From: Bactericera cockerelli
Taxonomy: Eukaryota > Arthropoda > Insecta > Hemiptera > Triozidae
Length of the DNA stretch: 64,000 nucleotides
Direction: 5' to 3'
NCBI GenBank assembly: GCA_024516035.1
Contig: CM044965.1
Location: 26,203,141 to 26,267,140, forward strand
The translations under genes were made by a program, and so were the position numbers. Under the pieces are notes generated by a model, which was given only the letters and a program-made list of their open reading frames with translations, was not told the DNA's origin and ran no database searches. Below are positions 10,045-17,986 of this stretch, piece after piece. The stretch's first letter is position 1. Every line of letters begins with the position of its first letter.

Positions 10045-10390
10045 AATAATAATAATAATTCCGTGTCCGTGAGATAGGGACAGATGCCTAAACCACGGTG
10101 GTGAGAGGATTATATGGACGCCCAGATCCAATGTCTTGGCTCTTTTCATGTCCAACGATTCTATTTGGTTTTATCGTTCTCATCAGGACGAGGGTTTTAC
10201 CCTCCATTTGCTGGAAATCGTAGCAGCTACCCACATTAACCTCACCCAGCCTGGATAGGGCCGGAATTGGCAGCCTCACATGTTCCGAGGGAACAGAATT
10301 TTCTGTGCGAAAAGTCTACTCTAACCGGGAATCGAACTCAGGATCTCTGGACTACGAGCAGTAGTCACAACCGTTACGCCACGGAGGCTG
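10045..10390 (-). mobile_element. Full-length SINE-D with 11-bp target duplication
   Basis: The reference copy of family D. The tRNA-like head (GCCTCCGTGGCGTAACGG on the minus strand, box B GAGTTCGATTCC) is followed by a ~270-bp body ending in CTATCTCACGGACACGGAAT and a (TTA)n tail. It is flanked by perfect duplications ATAGCAGGTAT at 10034-10044 and 10391-10401, showing target-primed insertion. Confidence 0.88.
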
Positions 10391-10448
10391 ATAGCAGGTA
10401 TGAATATGTGCAGTAAAATTCTACAGGTGACTTGAAGAACATACATAG

Positions 10449-10625
10449 TAATAACACTCTTTAGTGAAAGGTTACTACCACCAGGCGAGGTTAATGCTCA
10501 AAGCATTTTCTACCACCTAACCCTCGGAGTCTTATTATTATATGGTTGCATGCTCAAACAAATGAGGGAAAATCCAAGGAAAGGTGGGATCCGATCAACG
10601 GATAATGGATCCATGCACTAGCTTG
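10449..10625 (-). repeat. SINE-A copy, degenerate head
   Basis: The tail and body match family A (AATGCTCAAAGCATTTTC, CCTCGGAGTCTTATTATTAT). The tRNA-like head is strongly diverged. Confidence 0.75.
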
Positions 10626-10651
10626 TTCAGTTGTATATATTACAAGTTTTA

Positions 10652-11396
10652 TACAGGGTGAGCATAAAGTCTCACCCCACCCCCCGTATCTCGAGAATGG
10701 CTGAAAATACAAGAAAACGCAAAAACCCGTATTCCTTAATTTTTAGGGGGATTAATTTTCAGCCAAAAAAAAAAAAAAATTGCCTACGCGGCCCCAGTCA
10801 GGCTGGGCATGGACCAACTTTAAAATCTTAAATAGAATGGTATGTCTTGTGGCATATTGTTTTAAAGGTCTCATAGAGAGAATTTCATTACAACAAATTT
10901 CAGTGAGCTACGACTTACCGTTCTTGAGATACAGGGTCGGACGTCCTGCGTAATATCCATACATTTTGACCTATAACTCGTTGACCTTAAATTCCAGAAA
11001 AATGAAATATGTTGATAATAACTCCTTATGGCAAGAACTATCGAAAAATTTCATTTTTCTATAATTTACGGTTAACGAGTTATAGGTCAAAATATATGGA
11101 TATTACGCAGGACGTCCGACCCTGTGTCTCGAGAACGGTAAGTTGTAGCTCACTAAAATTTGTTGTAATGAACTTCTCTCTATAAGACCTTCAAAAAAAT
11201 ATACCACAAAACATACCATTCTCTTTAAGATTTTAATGTTGGTCCATGCCCAGCCTGACTGGGGCCGTGTAGGCAATTTTTTTTGGGCTGAAAATGAATC
11301 CCCTTAAAAGTTAAGGAATACGGGTTTTTGCGTTTTCTTGTATTTTCAGCCATTCTCGAGATACGGGGTGGGGTGAGACTTTATGCTCACCCTGTA
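10652..11396. mobile_element. 745-bp palindromic element with TACAGGGTG ends
   Basis: Starts TACAGGGTGAGCATAAAGT and ends with its complement. Nearly the whole length is self-complementary, with the centre near 11024. A second, inner pair of ends lies at 10930 (TACAGGGTCGGACGTCC) and 11126 (its complement). No transposase. The minus-strand-like reading frames here are by-products. Confidence 0.85.
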
Positions 11397-11455
11397 TACA
11401 TATCTCCCTTGCCTTTATCTCATACTAGCGGGTTACACCCGCCGCTTCGCCAGCC

Positions 11456-11605
11456 CATCAAACACACACAACGCACACGCACACACACCCACCCACCCAC
11501 CCACACACACACACACCACACACACACCCCACACACACACACACACCACACCACACACACCACACACACACACACCACACGCACACACCACACACACCAC
11601 ACACA

Positions 11606-11667
<62 letters not shown>

Positions 11668-11672
11668 CACAA

Positions 11673-11703
<31 letters not shown>

Positions 11704-11852
11704 CACCACACACACACACACACACACCACACACACACACACCACACACACACACCACACACACACACACACACCCACACACACACCACACCACACCACA
11801 CCACACCACACCCCCCACACACACACCCCACCACAACACACACACACACACA
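11456..11852. repeat. Long interrupted (CA)n microsatellite
   Basis: CA/CCA/CAA dinucleotide-rich tract. The several overlapping Thr/His and Cys/Val reading frames across it are repeat artefacts, not genes. Confidence 0.97.
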
Positions 11853-11858
11853 AAATGT

Positions 11859-12265
11859 CATTTAGGTTTGAAAAAAAACCTGAATATTTTTTGTCGCCCA
11901 TCTATTTTCTGGTCTTCCCCGGCGTAGCTCAAGAATGGCTCATCAGAATTTCGCGATCAATATGTCAAATGAAAGCCTAAACCCTTGCCTAAAACTTTCT
12001 CGCTCTGAGTTGATAGGTCGTCACTTCAAATTTCGAGAAAAAATGTCATTTAGGTCAAAAAACGTGAATATTTTACATGTTACCCATTCATTTTTTTACC
12101 TTACCCGGCGTAGCTCAAGAACGGCTCATCAGAAATTCGCGATCGATATGTCAATTGAAAGCTCGAACCCTTGCCTAAAACTTTCTCGCTTTGAGTTGAT
12201 AGGTCGTCGCGACAAATTTCGAGAAAAAATGTCATTTATGTCAAAAAACGTGAATTTTTTTTGCG
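11859..12265 (+). repeat. Tandem pair of ~195-bp units
   Basis: Two diverged copies, each with GGCGTAGCTCAAGAA, ATCAGAA(A)TTCGCGATC and CTTGCCTAAAACTTTCTCGC, then GAGTTGATAGGTCGTC. They follow the (CA)n tract inside the 11424-12473 element. The open frame across them is fortuitous. Confidence 0.8.
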
Positions 12266-12482
12266 TCACCCATCCATTTTTATCCTTACTCATTGTAGCT
12301 TAACCTCAGGGAGATATAACCTAGCCTAGAAGAATTCCCTGATCCAACCGGACCTATGTTCAAAATTTCAGGTTTCTCGGTCAAATGGTGTGGATTTGTA
12401 TAAAGAACATACATACACACACACATACATACATACATACATACAGACAGCTTTCTTTTATAGATATAGATTAGCTTATTTT

Positions 12483-12632
12483 GCTATTGGGGTCAGCATT
12501 GTTCAACTTCATGGATGAGTTTGGTAGGTTGGAGCACGTTTTTTTCTGGCTGGATGGCCTTCCTAACACCAACGTTTTTTTTTTTTTTGGCTTTAAAATC
12601 CTGATCAGGATGGGGGTGTTACCCTCCATTCG
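12483..12632 (+). repeat. Repeat K and repeat E fragments
   Basis: GGTCAGCATTGTTCAACTTC and GCTGGATGGCCTTCCTAAC (family K) run into a family E piece (GGGGGTGTTACCCTCCATTC). Mosaic of old repeats. Confidence 0.55.
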
Positions 12633-12699
12633 CTGGGTTTATATTATATTACAAGTTTTAATTACTTATAAAGAAAAAGCCTAAGTTAGTTGATTGCAC

Positions 12700-13155
12700 A
12701 TTCAAATATGTGGTTCAGGACGAGCCATCTTTTCAACTTAAGTTGGCTGAAGACCATCACTCCCCCAGCTGTAACCAAGCTGATAACAACAAGAACAAAT
12801 TAATCCTGTTTTATAATTCGGTCTTTATTTCCCTCCTCTTCTTGTTTTTTTTCTTCTTTTAAAGCCAACTGTTGTAACTGTCTGGCTGGGGGACTGACTA
12901 TAAACAGGGAGTAGACCAGTAGTCTGGCTGGAGGACTATAAACAGGGAGTAGACCAGCAGTCTGGCTGGGGACTATAAACAGGGAGTAGACCAGCAGTCT
13001 GGCTGGGGGACTATAAACAGGGATTAAACCAGCATTAGCTCGGTTCTGGGGGCTCTTGTCAATTATTAGCCTCCTTGTAAAGACAGTGGTAGAAGCGCTG
13101 AGTCATTCCTCCACTGTCTGGATACCATCGTTCACGATGACGCCATCCTATGTTG
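12700..13155 (+). repeat. Repeat I with four ~40-bp tandem units
   Basis: Contains CACATTCAAATATGTGG and TTCAGGACGAGCC, followed by about four copies of a CTGGCTGGGGGACTATAAAC unit (12880-13030) and a body with CTCCTTGTAAAGACAGTGGT. Related copies at 29395-29660 (plus) and 52215-52372 (minus). Confidence 0.7.
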
Positions 13156-14451
13156 TAACTTCGTATTTTTTAGAATTGAAATGTGCATTAAAAAAGCAAA
13201 CAAATTCGGACAGGCTATTAAAGTGGACGAGAAAAAGTGCTTGAAAAGAAAAGCTGTGAGAATTGTGCAACTTAAAAAGCAAAAAAATAATGAAAGCCAA
13301 AAACAAGATAGAAAATTTTGAGAGGAAAGAAAGCTTTAAGTGCAAACTCTGTCACTTAAAAAGCAAATAAATAAAATCCAAAAGAAGAGAGAACATTTTG
13401 AGAGGAAAGAAAGCTTTATGTGCAAACTCAAGCAGACAGAAGTAAAAAAAATGACAAGCTAGTTGAAAGTACTCACTAAGTGCGTGGATCTAGGTTCGCT
13501 CTAGATTGATGGTTAACATGAACTAGAAAAATAAAACCAAAACAAACGACAAAAGTCAGTTTAATCGTACGATTAAGATCAAAGATATGAAACGAAAACG
13601 CTATCGAGCACGATCTACGAACAAAAAATCTACGAACGCGATCTATTTTTTTTTTCTTTTCTTTTATCACGATTCCAAATTAATGAAGAAAAAAAATGTA
13701 TACCCTACCCAGCTGCTATTGTTTATTTTGTATAATGTGTGCCTATGTCCAAATATTGTAAATAAAAAGGCAACTTCTTTGCGATTAAAGTTTAAAAAAA
13801 AGAAAAGAAAAATAAACAGAAGTAATTGGTTTACAAATATTTTATTTTCTTTTTTAATTTCTGTTACCTATAAGGTATAAGAAAGTATTGTTTTTGTCTG
13901 ATATTGCCAAAAACTATTTTTAATTCAAAATAATAATTAAATGAATGTTGAAAATTTAAAGAAGTTTTAAACTTCATTAAATAAAGTTTATGGAAGCTAA
14001 GTTGTCCAAAATCGAAAACTGACACGAAAACTTTGAAAATTAAAAAAAAAAAAACATTAAAAAAATGAAGACAACTAAAACGCGTCCTAAATTTCCAGCA
14101 AAATGCACACAAAAATAAAAGATTTCATGTTTTGTGTTTTGGTTCTACATAAACAAAAGTCATTGGTCAGATTTTTGTTCTATTAACCGTCTCATAGAAG
14201 GCATGAAAAAGCAGTCATCGAGTTAGCAGAAATATGAAAAAGGCGAAGAAATTATGCACTGAAAAGGGGGTTTTTTTTCTTCTAGTTTTACTTGAGTTTA
14301 AGAAAATAGACTTTTTATACAGCTTTTGTAACGTAGGAGTAAAACGTCATAGCTATGCGATTTTTCAAAGCAGTACATGCTTTTTTAATTTTAAATGTAC
14401 AATTTACAGCTCTACACATATCTATACATTCTATTTTTACACTCTATTATT
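13156..14451. other. AT-rich intergenic stretch with a ~115-bp tandem duplication
   Basis: A tandem pair at about 13246-13440 shares AGAGGAAAGAAAGCTTTA and GTGCAAACTC. The rest is AT-rich with poly(A/T) runs. I see no convincing exon; the reading frames here are Phe/Lys-rich and low complexity. Confidence 0.6.
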
Positions 14452-14652
14452 ATTTTTCTTCTTCTTCTTTTACTCTGTCTTATCCCGCTTAAGCAGGGTC
14501 AACGTTATTCAACCTCATGGTTGAGGTTGGTTGGTTTTGGCACATTTTTACGGCTGGATGCCCTTCCTAACGCCAACGATTCTATTTGATTTAACGTCTT
14601 GGATTAGGACGGGGGTTTTACCCTTCATTCGCTGGGAATCGTACCAGCTTGA
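14452..14652 (-). repeat. Repeat K fused to SINE-D tail
   Basis: TTACTCTGTCTTATCCCGCT and GGCTGGATGCCCTTCCTAAC (K) are followed by the SINE-D end with GACGGGGGTTTTACCC. Same mosaic arrangement as near 8876. Confidence 0.6.
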
Positions 14653-15097
14653 AATTTTATTATTTTTTTAAGACGTATAATCTAACTTTAGGTACTATTT
14701 TTTCCTATTAGGAATCTAACCAGCGTTATATTGTTAAAAATGGGAAAATTTGCTTAAAAATCGCGATATTGGTCTTTTGAATGGTCTGGTTGAACCGCTT
14801 AGTTCGTATTCAAAACTCGTTTCTTAGCGTAAAAATCGCTGATAAAAATTCGCTTTTCTTTCTCTCAGGATATTGCTCTTTAGTAGAGGTCTTATGAACC
14901 GGTAAATTCTTTTCGTAGCGTAAAAATCGCTGATAAATCACTATTTCTTTTTTTTTTTCTTCTTCTCAGAATATTGCTAGGGTCTATGTGAACTAGTAAA
15001 TTCGTAAACTCGCGTTGTGGCCTAACAAAACAACTCGCTATTTTTTTCTTCTCAGGATATTTTACTCTTTACCACAATTTAAAAAAAGAAAGAAAAA

Positions 15098-15225
15098 AAA
15101 TGAGTTTGTCACAGCCTTTTTTGTTTCGTAGTCATGAAACAGGAGCTACTGTACTCGCTTATGATCTGTGTTGTAGCCTGCCCATCCCGCAGTGTGCCTC
15201 CCCTCTGATGGGCGAGAAGTGACAT
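15098..15225 (-). repeat. SINE-H partial copy
   Basis: Has the CATGAAACAGGAGCTACTGT and CCTCTGATGGGCGAGAAGTG segments of family H; the tRNA-like head half is absent. Confidence 0.7.
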
Positions 15226-15410
15226 TTACAAAATATTTTACAATTTATACCGCTGGCGTATGACTGAAGAGTCCTTTTGTGCTAGCAGTTTAAACAGGGG
15301 TCTTATGAACGGGTAAATTCCTAAACTCATTTCGTAGCCTAACAATTGCTGGTTAAAAAAGTCGCTTTTTTCCTTCTCAGACTATTGCTATCGTCTTATA
15401 TGAACATTTA

Positions 15411-15539
15411 GGGCGGAATTAATCGACAACATCAATAATTTAAGACGTTGGTAAGTGACGGTTTTCCCTATCTTACAAAGTACGCAATCCGTGACTTAGC
15501 GCCACAGAGGTATAACAGAAACGTCTATTAATTCCGCCC
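15411..15539. mobile_element. 129-bp PIF/Harbinger-like MITE
   Basis: Terminal inverted repeats GGGCGGAATTAAT, flanked by a TTA duplication at both ends. A 3-bp TTA/TAA duplication with G-rich ends is the hallmark of PIF/Harbinger MITEs. The right-end sequence (CACAGAGGTATAACAGAAAC) recurs diverged at 25875-25921 and 27045-27095. Confidence 0.75.
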
Positions 15540-16059
15540 TTAAACTCAAGAGAAGCCATTCTAACGTGAGCGAATTCTCCCCAATGCAAAGGATTGAATC
15601 CATGGGGAACAGAGCCGGTGATGATGGGCTTGATTTGTTTCACATTTCAAGCATTCATTTACTAAATTCTAGGTTAGTCTAATTTTTTCTAAAATTTAGA
15701 GTTTAAGGTAAATCTTGAGTTATTCATAAGTTTTTTTTTAACATATAAAATCGCGTTTTGTATAAATGAACACGAAGTCCGTAAAAAAAACTCGTAAACT
15801 CGCTTCGCAGCCTAACAATAGCTAATTAAACTCCTTTTTTTTCGGTCTAATGAATCGGTAAATTTGTTAACTCGCTTCATAGCCTAACATTTGCTAGTTA
15901 AAACTCGCTTCATAGCCTAACATTTGCTAGTTAAAACTCGCCTCTTTGGGTCTTATAAATCAAGAAACTCGCATCGTGGCGTGAAAACCGCTCGTTAAAG
16001 CTCGCTTCATAGCCTAACATTTGCTAGTTAAAACTCGCCTCTTTCGGTCTTATAAATCT

Positions 16060-16225
16060 GGAACTCGTAAACTCGCATCGTAGCGTGAAAATCGCTCGTT
16101 GAAACTCGCTTCACAGCGTGAAAATCGCTCGTTGAAACTCGCTTCACAGCGTGAAAATCGCTCGTTGAAACTCGCTTCACAGCGTGAAAATCGCTCGTTG
16201 AAACTCGCTTCATAGCGTGAAAACC
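16060..16225. repeat. 31-bp minisatellite
   Basis: About five direct copies of a 31-bp unit containing GCGTGAAAATCGCTCGTTG and AAACTCGCTTCACA. It arose from the surrounding degenerate repeat. The repetitive reading frames on the minus strand are artefacts. Confidence 0.9.
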
Positions 16226-16359
16226 GCTCGTTAAAGCTCGCTTCATAGCCTAACATTTGCTAGTTAAAACTCGCCTCTTTCGGTCTTACAAAATCAAGAA
16301 ACTCATAAACGCGCATCGTAGCGTGAAAATCGCTCGTAAAAACTCGCGCCAGTGTGGTT

Positions 16360-16680
16360 AGATTTCACAAGAAAAAAAAAGTAGTCAACACGTCCACTCT
16401 GGTCGGAAGAAAGATTCAAACTGCACAAGCGCTGTCCAGTAGGTCGGACGTATGGTACCTTGTGCGGGCGATACCAGGGGACTATATAGAGGGCCGCGTC
16501 GCCGTACAAAGTTCTACGGTCTGAACTCGAGAGGGATGACATGGACGTCGGAGACAGTCGAGCAGTGCCGAGAGTTCACGAAGAAATCGGAGACAGTCGA
16601 GCAGTGCCGAATATCCCCGAAGACCTATCTCTTTCGATAAATATTCTAAAACTCGTCGGGATTCACCTGAAAAAAGAAGA
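16360..16680 (+). promoter_or_regulatory. GC-rich island with TATA-like box (candidate promoter/5' exon)
   Basis: This stretch is far richer in G+C and CpG than its surroundings. It contains GGGGACTATATAGAGGG (16477-16493), about the right distance upstream of a CpG-rich transcript-like stretch. GGAGACAGTCGAGCAGTGCC is repeated (16550 and 16589). No ORF of note and no clear splice donor. It could be a gene promoter, a 5' untranslated exon, or a solitary LTR. Low certainty. Confidence 0.3.
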
Positions 16681-16850
16681 AGAGATAAACACAAGATTTA
16701 GTCATTTAGTTATTTAATTGAAATCGGAGGAAAAAAAACATTGTTTTTTTTTTACAAAAACGAACACAATTTTTTTTACAAAAACGAACACAAATCGGTG
16801 GTTGAGTAGAAGAGCTCCCTTGGGAGAATCCTGCCACGTTAAACAAAGCC

Positions 16851-16882
<32 letters not shown>

Positions 16883-16937
16883 AATTCAGTCAAACCTGAA
16901 TGAAAGACTTGAAATTATCTATTGTTTTATTATTTAA

Positions 16938-17237
16938 AAATGAGTGTTCCACAGACTTTTTTTAATTTCGTAGTCATGAAACAGGAGCTACTTTAGACGC
17001 TTGTGGTCTGTGTTGTAGCTTGCCCATCCCGTAGTATGCCTCCCTCCTGATGGGCGAGAAGTGAAACAATACTTCCCATTTAGGTACTGGGTCAACACGA
17101 GCGCACCGGAAGGTATCCCTTACAAACAACTGTAACCAAATTTAGAATACAATTTTTTTGTCGGCTCGGGGGAACGAACTTGGGACCTTCCGCATGGCAA
17201 GCGAGTGCTTAACCCCTGAGCTAATGGCGCGCTCATA
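16938..17237 (-). repeat. SINE-H full copy
   Basis: Head (AAGCGAGTGCTTAACC) to tail (CATGAAACAGGAGCTAC) all present; directly abuts a SINE-C. Confidence 0.8.
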
Positions 17238-17371
17238 TTTGTGTTGATCACTTTCGTGATATCACAACTACTCAAACTCGTTTATTAAATCTACGCTGAA
17301 ACCGGGATTTGAACCAATGAGCTCCAGGTTACAAGTCCGCCGCCTTATCCATCAAGCTATTGAGGTCGGTT
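17238..17371 (-). repeat. SINE-C copy
   Basis: Family C: tRNA-like head GACCTCAGTAGCTTGATC..GGACTTGTAACCTGGAGGTC with box B GGTTCAAGTCC, and body GTTGTGATATCACGAAAGTG then ATTAACACAAATATGATAAC. Complete here. Confidence 0.8.
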
Positions 17372-17470
17372 TCTGGATATAAGAGAATTTAATATAAGAG
17401 AAATGTGGATAGAAGAGAAGAAGAAAATTGGGCCCTTGAGTTCTCTTATATCCTGGTTTGAGTGTACTAG

Positions 17471-17613
17471 ATAATAATAAAAACAAAGCATTTTGTACCA
17501 CCTAACCCTCTGAGTCTTATTATTATGTGGTCATAAACTCAAATTAATGAGGAAAAATTCAACGCTACCTGGATTATCATACTAGCACGTTAACCACTAG
17601 ACTACCAGTGCAC
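17471..17613 (-). repeat. SINE-A copy, tail truncated
   Basis: Head and body match family A; the CATTAACCTCGCCTGG tail segment is missing. Confidence 0.75.
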
Positions 17614-17986
17614 ATTGATCGCAATAATCATTCATAAACGCATGGATCTTTTGTCACCACACAATTTCAAAAATTACTATATACACTAAACGAGACCATT
17701 TTGGAATCCCAAAGTTTCCAAAACCTCATTATTGCTTTTTTACCTCTATAGAAGATTATCAAGCAAAATGTAAAAATGAGAAGTTCTTGTAAACTTTTCT
17801 CACACTTTTCAAGTTATACTAGGTTGGGCGTTCGCAACACAGCCGGGACATGACAAGGTATCATCCCATTCGGGATTTTGACCACATAAGACACATAAAA
17901 ACGCCATAAAACAGTCTTAAAAAAACCCAATGATATTGATAATGAATATGAAGAAAAAACGGATATGGAGAGAAATGAGCATATGA
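17614..17986. other. 3' flank of the 799-residue ORF
   Basis: AT-rich. Contains a SINE-B body fragment at about 17829-17905 (CAGCCGGGACATGACAAG, plus strand). I find no obvious AATAAA signal for the minus-strand gene in this stretch, so the poly(A) site is unassigned. Confidence 0.5.

Larger units (their letters stand above)
11424..12473 (+). mobile_element. (CA)n-loaded element with AGCGGG hairpin at its start
   Basis: Begins CTAGCGGGTTACACCCGCC (a short hairpin) then GCTTCGCCAGCCCATCA, ~400 bp of interrupted (CA)n, a tandem pair of ~195-bp units, and ends TATAGATATAGA. The flanks (CCTTTATCTCATA | TTAGCTTATTTTGC) match the uninterrupted sequence at 7370-7395. The insertion therefore left little or no target duplication, between A and T. 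This fits a Helitron-type insertion, but terminal motifs are not diagnostic. A shorter relative lies at 49162 and an inverted one ends at 56377. Confidence 0.65.
14653..16350. repeat. Degenerate AACTCGCTTC-type repeat region
   Basis: Loosely repeated phrases (AAACTCGCTTCATAGCCTAA, CATTTGCTAGTTAAAACTCG, GTAAAAATCGCTGATAAA) recur across 1.7 kb. Interrupted by a partial SINE-H (15098-15225) and the MITE at 15411. No coding exon seen. Confidence 0.65.

Noticed and set aside
11328..11927. Overlapping long reading frames of Thr/His or Cys/Val
   Set aside because: They are translations of the (CA)n tract; all three frames on both strands stay open because of composition.
11935..12303. 122-residue frame with an internal duplication
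   Set aside because: It reads across the two ~195-bp tandem repeat units of an element; the duplication is of DNA, not a protein repeat under selection.
13587..14112. Phe/Lys-rich frames of 80-97 residues
   Set aside because: AT-rich composition only; no splice sites, motifs or repeats that suggest coding.
16028..16256. Repetitive reading frames (HAVKRVSTSDF units)
   Set aside because: Both overlapping frames are open because the 31-bp minisatellite lacks stops.
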